DNA of 17,095 bases. Origin: Clostridiales bacterium (GTDB lineage: Bacteria > Bacillota > Clostridia > Monoglobales > Monoglobaceae). How positions within the stretch are numbered: position 1 is the stretch's first letter; every line of letters begins with the position of its first letter. This document shows positions 1-7,039 of the stretch, piece after piece. Where the stretch lies: contig JAEDLZ010000024.1 of NCBI GenBank assembly GCA_016303265.1, positions 1-17,095 on the forward strand, in the 5' to 3' direction. The notes below the pieces were generated by a model, which searched no databases, had not been told where the DNA came from, and was given only the letters and a program-made list of their open reading frames with translations. A program made the translations under genes and the position numbers.

Positions 1-372
1 GAACGGGGACTTATTGAGGTTGCTCCCCTTGCATATATGCGCGGCAGAACCCTTGACAACGCTTTCATAATTCTTGACGAGGCACAGAACACCACCCCCG
101 AACAAATGAAGATGTTTCTCACCCGAATGGGGTTTTCGTTGAAAATTGTCGTAACGGGAGATGTTACTCAGATAGATTTGCCCCGCGACAAGAAGTCGGG
201 ACTGCGGGACGCCGAGCGCGTGCTGACAAACATTGAAGGGATTGAATTTATGTATCTCACGGAAAAGGATGTTGTACGGCACCCTCTTGTACAGCAAATT
301 GTGAAGGCTTATGAGAAAAAAAGTATAGAAAAGGAACGCACCGCAAAAAGACGGCTGCCTAAAAACATATGA
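1..372 (+). CDS. phoH: PhoH family ATPase, C-terminal part (5' end outside window)
   Basis: This is the C-terminal ~123 residues of a PhoH/PhoL-type P-loop ATPase; the frame is open to base 1, so the start and the Walker A loop lie upstream of the window. The visible part carries the Walker B-like stretch [21 protein letters not shown], then [12 protein letters not shown] and a GLRDA segment, all hallmarks of the family, and ends in a basic tail ([13 protein letters not shown]). PhoH proteins are cytoplasmic ATPases thought to act in RNA metabolism; their exact substrate is unsettled. The stop codon overlaps the ybeY start (ATGA at 369-372), so the two are translationally coupled, as is usual for phoH-ybeY in Firmicutes. 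A full-length protein is normally about 320 residues. The identification is firm even though the gene is partial. Confidence 0.93.
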   Translation, partial: ERGLIEVAPLAYMRGRTLDNAFIILDEAQNTTPEQMKMFLTRMGFSLKIVVTGDVTQIDLPRDKKSGLRDAERVLTNIEGIEFMYLTEKDVVRHPLVQQIVKAYEKKSIEKERTAKRRLPKNI

Positions 373-854
373 AAGTCAGTATAAGAAACGAACAGAATAA
401 AATTGAAGCTACAAAAGAGCTTCGGGAGCTTGTTAAAAAGGTCCTTAAGACAGGGCTTGACTATATGAATTTTGACGATAATTCCGAAATCAGCATTATG
501 TTTGTTGACAATGATGAAATTCATGCGCTTAACAAGCTTCACCGTGGGATTGACCGGGCAACCGATGTACTTTCCTTTCCCTTGTTTGAATATGACGAGG
601 AGGGGAATATAATGAAAGACGAGTGCGACTTCGGGGAAAACGGCGAACTCATTTTAGGAGATATTGTTATTTCTCTGGAGCGGGCAAAAGAACAGGCAGA
701 AGAATACGGTCATTCCTTTGAACGGGAGGTTGGCTTTCTCACCGCTCACTCCCTTCTTCATCTTCTGGGCTATGACCATATGACGCCTGATGATGAAAAG
801 GAAATGTTTGCGTATCAGGAGGAGATTTTAAAGCTCTGCAATCTTTCGAGATAA
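369..854 (+). CDS. ybeY: Endoribonuclease YbeY (16S rRNA maturation / ribosome quality control)
   Basis: A 161-residue protein of normal length for the UPF0054/YbeY family, a zinc-dependent single-strand endoribonuclease that acts in 16S rRNA 3'-end maturation and late ribosome quality control. The metal-binding H-x3-H-x5-H motif is intact (H127, H131, H137 in [13 protein letters not shown]), and the family signature ATDVLSFP lies at about residues 64-71. The ATG overlaps the phoH stop by four bases and has no strong Shine-Dalgarno sequence in front of it, which fits termination-reinitiation coupling. In many Firmicutes dgkA, cdd, era and recO follow; here the operon instead ends at a hairpin about 80 nt downstream and meets a convergent lipoprotein gene. 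The function call is secure. Confidence 0.96.
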   Translation: MKVSIRNEQNKIEATKELRELVKKVLKTGLDYMNFDDNSEISIMFVDNDEIHALNKLHRGIDRATDVLSFPLFEYDEEGNIMKDECDFGENGELILGDIVISLERAKEQAEEYGHSFEREVGFLTAHSLLHLLGYDHMTPDDEKEMFAYQEEILKLCNLSR

Positions 855-934
855 TTTATACAAAAAGGGACGGGGGCAAAATATCCTCTTGACAAAGCAT
901 TGATAAAACTAATTCAAACATTAAATGAAATAAC

Positions 935-975
935 CCCCGAAAACAGCTAAATTCAGGCTGTTTTCGGGGATATTT
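935..975 (+). terminator. Hairpin terminator after ybeY, probably bidirectional
   Basis: A perfect 13-bp inverted repeat (arms 935-947 CCCCGAAAACAGC and 957-969 GCTGTTTTCGGGG) with a 9-nt loop, followed on the + strand by TATTTTCATT and on the - strand by a T-rich stretch (TTATTTCATTT). It lies about 80 nt after the ybeY stop and between convergent genes, so it could end both transcripts. The T tract is interrupted, so strength is uncertain. Confidence 0.72.
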
Positions 976-987
976 TCATTGGTTTGG

Positions 988-1029
988 AAAACTATTTTGT
1001 TCAAATCGCTGTTTGAACAAAATAGTTTT
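988..1029. repeat. Perfect 18-bp A+T-rich hairpin between convergent genes
   Basis: Arms 988-1005 (AAAACTATTTTGTTCAAA) and 1012-1029 are exact reverse complements around a 6-nt loop (TCGCTG). It lies 58 nt past the lipoprotein stop on the - strand. Neither side has a clear T tract outside the stem, so it is not a textbook intrinsic terminator. It may block 3' exonucleases, assist termination, or be a copy of a dispersed palindromic repeat. Nothing in the window repeats it. Confidence 0.6.
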
Positions 1030-1087
1030 GCCGCAGTCTCTTAATTTTTATGTAGTACCTATTCTTTAATGATTACGCTTCTGATAA

Positions 1088-1687
1088 CTACGCTTCGCTG
1101 TAATAGCGTAAAGCCTTAGAAACAGTTTCTTCGTCATATTCATCTCTCAAATCGTCAAGAGCGTCCTCGTATTTATCCCGCTGCTCATCATATTTTTTCG
1201 CCATTTCCCTCATGTCCTTCTTAAAGTCCTTTGCCATATCCTTTGCCTTATCATCATCTCTGTCGTCCAAAGCCTTTACAACATCCTCTAAAGCGTCAAA
1301 GACTGTATCCACCATCTTTTTAGCCTCGGAAACAGATATAGCGTCTTCGTCTATTTCATAAAAGTATTCCATTCCGTCAGACAAAAGGATATACGCTTCG
1401 GAGAAATCGTCGTCGTCATATTCGTCCCGTAAATCTTCTATACTGTCCTCATATTCATCGCTATAGTCTTCCAGCTCATCATACTTGTCTTCAATTTCTT
1501 TTTTCCAGTCCTTAATCTCGTCCTGAATATCCTTGATTTTATCATCATCGTCATTATCAATCGCCCTGCACAAATCTTCAATAAAACCGAGCTTTGTGCT
1601 ATAGTGCTTCTTCGCATTGCTGCCGCACCCGGCGAGAACCATAACCGCCATACACATTGCCGTTAAAAGCGCCAGAAATTTTTTCAT
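1088..1687 (-). CDS. Acidic membrane-anchored lipoprotein with an internal duplication; function unknown
   Basis: A 199-residue secreted lipoprotein. The signal peptide (MKK, then a hydrophobic core at residues 4-19) ends in the lipobox VLAG-C, giving lipid-modified Cys21, so the mature protein should sit on the outer face of the membrane. The mature part is extremely rich in Asp, Glu and Lys and looks all-helical. It contains two related segments: residues ~37-104 and ~134-196. Both run E-D-x-x-(R/K)-A-(I/L)-D, then DDDK, KYDE, YED and DLRDEYD, with the second copy three residues shorter. I do not recognise a named family. Short acidic helical lipoproteins occur in many Clostridia, and metal (for example Ca2+) or polycation binding is only a guess. 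Expression is likely strong: a consensus promoter lies at 1726-1754 and an AAGGGGAGA ribosome binding site precedes the ATG. It is transcribed separately from thrS, which ends at a palindrome just upstream. Confidence 0.85.
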   Translation of the reverse strand: MKKFLALLTAMCMAVMVLAGCGSNAKKHYSTKLGFIEDLCRAIDNDDDDKIKDIQDEIKDWKKEIEDKYDELEDYSDEYEDSIEDLRDEYDDDDFSEAYILLSDGMEYFYEIDEDAISVSEAKKMVDTVFDALEDVVKALDDRDDDKAKDMAKDFKKDMREMAKKYDEQRDKYEDALDDLRDEYDEETVSKALRYYSEA

Positions 1688-1725
1688 GTTTTCTCTCCCC
1701 TTAGAATAAATTATATTACTGTATC

Positions 1726-1754
1726 ATTATATACATTTTGACGGAATTTGTCAA
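1726..1754 (-). promoter_or_regulatory. Consensus sigma-70/SigA promoter of the lipoprotein gene
   Basis: On the - strand TTGACA (1749-1754) and TATAAT (1726-1731) are both perfect consensus hexamers, separated by exactly 17 bp. The start point would be near 1719, giving a leader of about 32 nt with the ribosome binding site. It begins seven bases past the thrS palindrome, so the lipoprotein has its own transcription unit. Confidence 0.85.
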
Positions 1755-1760
1755 TAATTT

Positions 1761-1804
1761 AAGAAGAATCACCTCTTGCCCCGGGGCAAGAGGTGATTCT
1801 TCTT
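1761..1804 (-). terminator. 44-nt perfect palindrome ending the thrS transcript
   Basis: The sequence from AAGAAGAATCACC to its complement is an uninterrupted palindrome centred between 1782 and 1783 (core CCCCGGGG). It can form a ~20-bp hairpin with a tetraloop, starting seven bases after the thrS stop. On the - strand the descending arm ends TTCTTCTT and is followed by AAATTATT, so the U-rich part lies within the stem. Its position between the thrS stop and the next promoter makes a terminator the best reading. Confidence 0.75.
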
Positions 1805-1810
1805 TATACT

Positions 1811-3574
1811 TTATACTCTGTCTTTTATTTCAGCTTTTATTTTTGCCGCAAATTCGTCAAGTGACATTGTTTGTGTTTCTGCCGTGTCACGGCTGCGGAT
1901 TGAAACATTTTTGTTTTCAACCTCGCTCTGCCCGATAATCAGCATATATGGAACACGCTCAACAACCTGAGCCTCTCTTATCATGTAGCCGATTTTTTCA
2001 TTTCTGGCGTCTATCTCACAGCGGATTCCTTCTGCCCGGAGTCTTTCATATACCTCATTTGCATACTCCGCACTCTTTTCCGAAACGAGAAGAACCTTTG
2101 CCTGAACAGGAGCAAGCCAAACAGGGAATTTACCGGCGTAATGCTCAGTAAGTATACCGATAAATCTTTCTATTGAGCCGAAGCATACACGGTGAATCAT
2201 TATCGGACGCTGTTTCTCGCCGTTTTCGTCCACATATTCAAGCTCAAAATTAAGCGGCATCTGAAAATCCAGCTGGATTGTTCCGCACTGCCAGGTTCTA
2301 CCCAAAGAATCCTCCAGATGGAAGTCAATCTTAGGTCCGTAAAACGCACCGTCACCCTCATTGATTATATAAGGCAGCTCCAGAGATTCCAAAGCCTCCT
2401 TAAGTCCGTTTGTTGCAGCCTCCCAATCCTCATCACTGCCCATACTGTCCTCCGGACGGGTCGAAAGCTCCACAAAGTAGCTGAATCCGAACTTGCTGTA
2501 CACCTCGTTTATAAGATGAACAACTCCGATAATCTCATCCTTAATCTGCTCACGGCGCATAAATATATGAGCGTCGTCCTGAGTAAAGCAGCGAACGCGG
2601 AACAGTCCGTGCAGGGCTCCCTTAAGCTCATGACGGTGAACCAGACCAAGCTCACCTAAACGCAGGGGAAGCTCGCGGTAGCTATGAGGCTTCGATGCAT
2701 AAACCATCACTCCGCCCGGACAGTTCATGGGCTTTACACAGTATGTGTCATCGTCAATGGTTGTCGAATACATATTATCCTTATAATGGTCCCAGTGTCC
2801 GCTTGTTTCCCACAGGTGTCTGTTCATAATCAGCGGGGTCGAAATTTCAGAATAATTTTCTCTTGTGTGAATTTCCCGCCAGTAGTCAATGAGGGCATTA
2901 CGAAGCGCCATACCCTTTGGCAGAAAGAACGGAAATCCGGGAGCCTCGTCGTTCATCATAAAGAGCCCCATTTCCTTACCGATTTTGCGGTGGTCACGCT
3001 TTTCCGCCTCCTCCAAAAGAACGAGATAATCATCCAGTTCCTTCTGGGTCGGGAAAGCAATACCGTTTATACGGGTAAGCATGGTATTATTCTTGTCATT
3101 TTTCCAATATGCACCGGACTGACCCATAATTTTAAACGCCTTTAAGGCCTTTGTGTAGCAAAGGTGAGGGCCTGTACACATATCAATATATTCGCCCTGC
3201 TGATAAAAGCTTATAACCGCATCTTGGGGAAGGTCTCCGATATGCTCAACCTTATACTTCTCCTTGCGCTCCTCCATTAAGGCAATTGCCTCTTCTCTCG
3301 GGAGAATAAAAGGCTTAATCGGAAGATTTTCCTTGACAATCTTCTTCATTTCCTTTTCAATGGCGTCAAGGTCTTCGTCCGACAGCTTTGCCCCGTTTAA
3401 ATCAACATCATAATAAAAACCCTTGTCCGTTGCCGGACCGTATGCAAAATCCGCTTCGGGGTAAAGTCTTTTTATAGCCTGCGCCATAATGTGCGCCGCC
3501 GTGTGACGAATTATATGAAGCTCGTCCTCCTTCGGACATTCGGCAACATTTCCATCGCTGTATACTATTTTCAT
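1811..3574 (-). CDS. thrS: Threonine--tRNA ligase (ThrRS), short form without TGS domain
   Basis: A 587-residue class II aminoacyl-tRNA synthetase that attaches threonine to tRNA-Thr. Domains in order: N2 editing domain (residues ~15-185) with the H24-x3-H28 and C133/H137 (CTGPH) site that removes mischarged Ser; catalytic core (~195-480) with zinc ligands C285, H336 and H461; C-terminal anticodon-binding domain (~485-587). The ~60-residue N-terminal TGS domain of the 640-residue form is absent. This is not a start-site error: an in-frame TGA lies at 3593-3595 and a strong promoter at 3627-3655. Short ThrRS forms are known in Clostridia. The ATG is preceded by AAAGGTGAGAG. The leader is only about 45 nt, too short for a T-box. 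The product call is secure. Confidence 0.97.
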   Translation of the reverse strand: MKIVYSDGNVAECPKEDELHIIRHTAAHIMAQAIKRLYPEADFAYGPATDKGFYYDVDLNGAKLSDEDLDAIEKEMKKIVKENLPIKPFILPREEAIALMEERKEKYKVEHIGDLPQDAVISFYQQGEYIDMCTGPHLCYTKALKAFKIMGQSGAYWKNDKNNTMLTRINGIAFPTQKELDDYLVLLEEAEKRDHRKIGKEMGLFMMNDEAPGFPFFLPKGMALRNALIDYWREIHTRENYSEISTPLIMNRHLWETSGHWDHYKDNMYSTTIDDDTYCVKPMNCPGGVMVYASKPHSYRELPLRLGELGLVHRHELKGALHGLFRVRCFTQDDAHIFMRREQIKDEIIGVVHLINEVYSKFGFSYFVELSTRPEDSMGSDEDWEAATNGLKEALESLELPYIINEGDGAFYGPKIDFHLEDSLGRTWQCGTIQLDFQMPLNFELEYVDENGEKQRPIMIHRVCFGSIERFIGILTEHYAGKFPVWLAPVQAKVLLVSEKSAEYANEVYERLRAEGIRCEIDARNEKIGYMIREAQVVERVPYMLIIGQSEVENKNVSIRSRDTAETQTMSLDEFAAKIKAEIKDRV

Positions 3575-3626
3575 AATTCTCTCACCTTTCGTTCATATGT
3601 TCTCTATCAATATGTTCATAAAGTTA

Positions 3627-3655
3627 AGTATATAATATTTTACAGGGTTTGTCAA
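3627..3655 (-). promoter_or_regulatory. Promoter of thrS
   Basis: On the - strand TTGACA (3650-3655) and TATACT (3627-3632) are separated by 17 bp. Predicted transcription starts near 3620, about 45 nt before the thrS ATG. It lies just past the wecB stop, so thrS can be transcribed apart from wecA-wecB; no hairpin terminator separates them, so readthrough is also possible. Confidence 0.8.
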
Positions 3656-3665
3656 ACGCCCGTCC

Positions 3666-4784
3666 TCATTTTGAAAATTTCTCGACAATTGCGTCTGTTA
3701 TGCGCTTTGAGGCAAGCCCGTCCCCGTATGGGTTGACGGCCTTCGCCATCTCGTTATAAGCCGTCTCACTTTCAAGAAGCTCGCCCGCCATCTTTACTAT
3801 TGTATCGCAGTCAACGCCCGCTATTTTTACGGTTCCCGCTTCAACCGCCTCCGGGCGCTCCGTTTCGTTCCTCAGAACCAAAACCGGCTTGCCGAGTGAG
3901 GGCGCTTCCTCCTGAAGTCCGCCGCTGTCCGTCATTACCATATAACTGCGCTTGATTGCGTTATGAAGCTCATCCGCATTGACGGGGTCAATAAGCTTAA
4001 CCCTGTCCGTTTTGCCTAAGATGTCAAATGCAACCTCGCGAACGGCAGGATTTAAGTGAACAGGGTACACAACCTCTATATCCTTATGAGTTTCCACAAT
4101 GCTTCGTACCGCACGGCAGATATTTTTGAGCGGCTCGCCCAAATTTTCCCGGCGGTGTGCGGTCATTATTATAACACGCTTTGACCAGTCCATATTTTTA
4201 AGCGTTTCATCTTTAAACTCATAATCATCACGAACCGTCGTTTTAAGTGCGTCTATGACCGTATTTCCCGTTACATATATATTTTCCTCCGGGACATTTT
4301 CGCGGAGAAGATTATTCTTATTCCTGATTGTGGGCGAAAAATGCATATCCGCCATAACCCCGGTAAGTCGTCTGTTCATCTCCTCCGGATATGGAGAATA
4401 CTTATCATAGGTTCTCAGCCCTGCTTCAACATGACCTATGCTTACCCGGTTGTAAAATGCCGCAAGACTGCCGACAAAGGTGGTCGAGGTATCGCCGTGA
4501 ACCAACACAATGTCGGGGTTTGCCTCCTTGATAACGCCGTCAAGACCCTCTAAAACCCTTGTGGTTATGCCGATTAAAGTCTGTCTTTCTTTCATTATGT
4601 CAAGGTCATAGTCGGGCTTTATATCAAAAATTTCAAGAACTTGGTCAAGCATTTGCCTGTGCTGCGCCGTTACGCACACAATGGACTCTATTTTGTCATT
4701 TTTCTCAAGTTCCTTAATCAGCGGCGCCATCTTTATAGCTTCCGGGCGCGTCCCGAAAATTGTCATAACTTTAATTTTTTTCAT
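3666..4784 (-). CDS. wecB: UDP-N-acetylglucosamine 2-epimerase, non-hydrolysing
   Basis: A 372-residue cytoplasmic enzyme interconverting UDP-GlcNAc and UDP-ManNAc (WecB/MnaA family), which supplies ManNAc for teichoic acid linkage units, capsules or related glycans. Signatures visible: N-terminal GTRPEAIKMAPL (residues 11-22), HGDTSTTF (96-103), HVEAGLRT (118-125), the TAHRREN motif (208-214), and the nucleotide-binding TDSGGLQEEAPSLGKP (285-300) with NETERPE (306-312). The frame is open 23 codons further upstream, but the ATG at 4784 has a good GGGAGGA site and begins the conserved core (MKKIKVMTIFGTRPE), so I chose it. It overlaps the 3' end of the wecA-like gene by 14 bases, implying translational coupling and consecutive roles in one pathway. 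The polymer itself cannot be named because no further glycosyltransferases are in view. Confidence 0.93.
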   Translation of the reverse strand: MKKIKVMTIFGTRPEAIKMAPLIKELEKNDKIESIVCVTAQHRQMLDQVLEIFDIKPDYDLDIMKERQTLIGITTRVLEGLDGVIKEANPDIVLVHGDTSTTFVGSLAAFYNRVSIGHVEAGLRTYDKYSPYPEEMNRRLTGVMADMHFSPTIRNKNNLLRENVPEENIYVTGNTVIDALKTTVRDDYEFKDETLKNMDWSKRVIIMTAHRRENLGEPLKNICRAVRSIVETHKDIEVVYPVHLNPAVREVAFDILGKTDRVKLIDPVNADELHNAIKRSYMVMTDSGGLQEEAPSLGKPVLVLRNETERPEAVEAGTVKIAGVDCDTIVKMAGELLESETAYNEMAKAVNPYGDGLASKRITDAIVEKFSK

Positions 4785-5850
4785 TTTTTCGCTCCTCCCT
4801 TTTCGGTTTCGTTTTTTCTTCATTGTAATCCATAACCGCAAAACAAACCACAATTATAATTATAACCGCCAGAACGAGAACAAATCCCCGAATTGCGTTT
4901 TGCAGGAAAATGACAATCGCCGTCAGGCAAAGAATAGCCGTAAGCGTATAAAGAATTGCAACGGTTTGTCTTTGACTGAAGCCCATATCAAGAAGTCTGT
5001 GATGCAAATGACCTCTGTCCGGCGACATTATGGGCCGCCCCGTTACGATTCTTCTTACTATCGCAAAAAGTGTGTCAAAAATCGGAAGACCGAGAACCAA
5101 TATGGGAACAGCAAATGAAATTACAGTATAGGTTTTCATAAGTCCCTGGACCGATATGCAGGCGAGTATATATCCTAAAAACATTGATCCGGTATCTCCC
5201 ATAAATATCTTTGCGGGATTGAAATTATACGGAAGAAAGCCAAATCCTGCGCCTGCCACCGCCGCCGTCATTATTGCAAGATTAAGGTTGTCCGTAAACA
5301 GTATCAGCATCAAAAGACTTACGGAGGCTATCGTTGATATGCCTGCCGCAAGGCCGTCCAGCCCGTCAGTTAAATTGACCGCATTGGTAACGCCGACTAT
5401 CCAGATTATAGTTATGGGAATTGCCGCCCAACCGAGAACGATATACTCGTCAGTAAACGGATTTTTGATATACTCCATTTCAACGCCAAAGGCAACAACA
5501 ACTCCTGCCGCCGCAATCTGCATAAGCAGCTTTAATTTTGCCGGCAGGTCATATTTATCATCAATAATACCCGTTGTTACAATTATAATCGCACCGATAA
5601 GGATTCCTATTACCGATCTGTCAATTTTGCAGAAGCAAAGAACGCTTATTAAAAAACCATAAAAAATCGCAAGCCCGCCGATAAGCGGAATGGGCTTTTT
5701 ATGAACTCTTCTTTCATCCTTGGGCACATCTATCGCTTTGATTTTTTTCGCAATTCCTATGACAACAGGAGTTGCCGAAAATGAAATCAAAAAAGCCACA
5801 ATCAGTGCCAGAATGACATATAAATTTCCTAAATTCGTAATTCCAAACAT
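4771..5850 (-). CDS. WecA/TagO-type undecaprenyl-phosphate GlcNAc-1-phosphate transferase
   Basis: A 359-residue polytopic membrane enzyme of the MraY/WecA/TagO family. It transfers a sugar-1-phosphate, most likely GlcNAc-1-P from UDP-GlcNAc, to undecaprenyl phosphate on the inner membrane face, the committing step of teichoic acid or other lipid-linked polymers. Motifs: DVPKDERRVHKKPIPLIGG (41-59), the catalytic acidic pair DD (97-98), NLTDGLDG (159-166), FNPAKIFMGDTGS (210-222) and HLHHRLL (281-287), the last typical of the WecA/TagO branch rather than MraY. About ten hydrophobic segments are visible, and the C-terminus is a charged cytoplasmic tail (NEEKTKPKREERKNEKN). The ATG has a GGAGG site. 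It overlaps wecB by 14 nt. The exact donor sugar is inferred from the family and from the neighbouring epimerase, so I leave the symbol open between wecA and tagO. Confidence 0.9.
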   Translation of the reverse strand: MFGITNLGNLYVILALIVAFLISFSATPVVIGIAKKIKAIDVPKDERRVHKKPIPLIGGLAIFYGFLISVLCFCKIDRSVIGILIGAIIIVTTGIIDDKYDLPAKLKLLMQIAAAGVVVAFGVEMEYIKNPFTDEYIVLGWAAIPITIIWIVGVTNAVNLTDGLDGLAAGISTIASVSLLMLILFTDNLNLAIMTAAVAGAGFGFLPYNFNPAKIFMGDTGSMFLGYILACISVQGLMKTYTVISFAVPILVLGLPIFDTLFAIVRRIVTGRPIMSPDRGHLHHRLLDMGFSQRQTVAILYTLTAILCLTAIVIFLQNAIRGFVLVLAVIIIIVVCFAVMDYNEEKTKPKREERKNEKN

Positions 5851-5908
5851 ATTTGCCTCCGATAATAAGGGGTTCGCCCCGTTATATAGCGCTTTTTAAA
5901 AAGATTTT

Positions 5909-5986
5909 GCCCGGCAGAACTATTCTCCGCAGCCCACGCCCGAAACAAGCCGCAAAACAACCGTCGTCCCGGCTACGGGCAGAATA
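5909..5986 (-). other. Potentially structured segment between trpS and the wecA-like gene
   Basis: The 147-nt gap 5851-5997 contains no gene. It holds a split inverted repeat: 5976-5986 (CGGGCAGAATA) is the exact complement of 5921-5926 (TATTCT) plus 5938-5942 (GCCCG), which are separated by an 11-nt bulge. GGCAGAA also recurs directly (5913-5919 and 5978-5984). I see no convincing T-tract terminator or promoter hexamers here. It might be a 3' structure of the trpS transcript or a leader of the wecA-like gene; random pairing cannot be excluded. Confidence 0.3.
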
Positions 5987-5997
5987 ACCGCCTTTTG

Positions 5998-7008
5998 CTA
6001 CGGCTGAATAAATCCAATCTTACGGTATACCTTGCTTACGGTCTTATTCGCAACATAGGCTGCCCGCTCCGCACCGCTTCTGTATATCTTTTCAAGATAA
6101 TCCTTATTTTTAATCAAGTCATTATATTTAGCCTGAATAGGCTTTAAGATTTCAACAACGGATTCGGCGACAGCCGCCTTGAAATCCCCGTAACCCCTGC
6201 CTGCAAACTCATTCTCGATTTCGTCCATAGTTTTGCCTGTGGCGGCAGAGTATATGCTCATGAGGTTTTCAACGCCCTCCTTGCCTTCGCCTCGCCTTAC
6301 GCAGGCTTCGGAATCCGTAACAGCTTTCTTTATCTTGCTGACAACCCTGTCAATCGGGTCGAGAAGCAGGATATAGGAATTTTCATTGGGGTCGGATTTG
6401 GACATTTTCTGGGCAGGATTTTGCAGGCTCATAATTTTTGCGCCGATTTTCGGAATATACGGTTCAGGCACCTTAAAGGTGTCGCTGTATGTATTATTGA
6501 ACCTGTTTGCTATATCGCGGGTCAATTCAAGATGCTGCTTCTGGTCATGCCCAACGGGAACCAAATCCGACTGATAAAGCAGAATGTCTGCCGCCATAAG
6601 GCTCGGATATGTGAATAAGCCCGCATTTATATTATCGGCGTGCTTTCGGGATTTATCCTTGAACTGGGTCATTCTTGAAAGCTCGCCGAAATAGGTGCAA
6701 CAATCCAGCACCCATCCCAGCTGCGCATGAGCAGGGACATGGGATTGATAGAATATCGGGTCCTTTTCGCCGTCAAGACCGCAGGCTAAAAACAGTGCGA
6801 GAAGGTCAAGACTGTTTTTGCGAAGCTCCTTGGGAACCTGCTTAACCGTTATCGAATGTAAATCAGCAATCATATAAAAGCACTCATACTCATTTTCCTT
6901 CTGGAGCTCCGCAAAATTGCGTAAAGCCCCCACATAATTGCCGAGCGTCAGCGCCCCTGATGGCTGTATTCCGCTGAGAATTCTCTTTTTGGGCTGTGTA
7001 TTTTCCAT
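5998..7008 (-). CDS. trpS: Tryptophan--tRNA ligase (TrpRS)
   Basis: A 336-residue class I aminoacyl-tRNA synthetase of normal length, charging tRNA-Trp in the cytoplasm. The ATP-binding HIGH-type motif appears as PSGALTLGNY (residues 16-25) and the KMSKS loop is intact (KMSKSD, 201-206). The GHDQKQHLELTRDIA segment (153-167) and NINAGLFTYPSLMAADILLY (126-145) are characteristic of bacterial TrpRS. The ATG at 7008 is preceded by AAAGGAC. It is the last gene of a gltX-aminotransferase-trpS run, 31 nt after the aminotransferase stop. No T-box or trp leader peptide is visible in front of it, so it is probably expressed from the upstream promoter. The identification is firm. Confidence 0.97.
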   Translation of the reverse strand: MENTQPKKRILSGIQPSGALTLGNYVGALRNFAELQKENEYECFYMIADLHSITVKQVPKELRKNSLDLLALFLACGLDGEKDPIFYQSHVPAHAQLGWVLDCCTYFGELSRMTQFKDKSRKHADNINAGLFTYPSLMAADILLYQSDLVPVGHDQKQHLELTRDIANRFNNTYSDTFKVPEPYIPKIGAKIMSLQNPAQKMSKSDPNENSYILLLDPIDRVVSKIKKAVTDSEACVRRGEGKEGVENLMSIYSAATGKTMDEIENEFAGRGYGDFKAAVAESVVEILKPIQAKYNDLIKNKDYLEKIYRSGAERAAYVANKTVSKVYRKIGFIQP

Positions 7009-7039
7009 AATATCCGTCCTTTCAATCAGTATGCGATTT

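Noticed and set aside
889..917. TTGACA at 889-894 after ybeY as a + strand promoter
   Set aside because: The hexamer 17 bp downstream is ATTCAA, a poor -10 box, and no gene follows on the + strand before a hairpin.
4681..5662. Two + strand open frames (145 and 168 codons)
   Set aside because: They mirror the wecB start and the wecA-like gene, whose motifs are complete on the - strand; the + strand products look like shadow translations.
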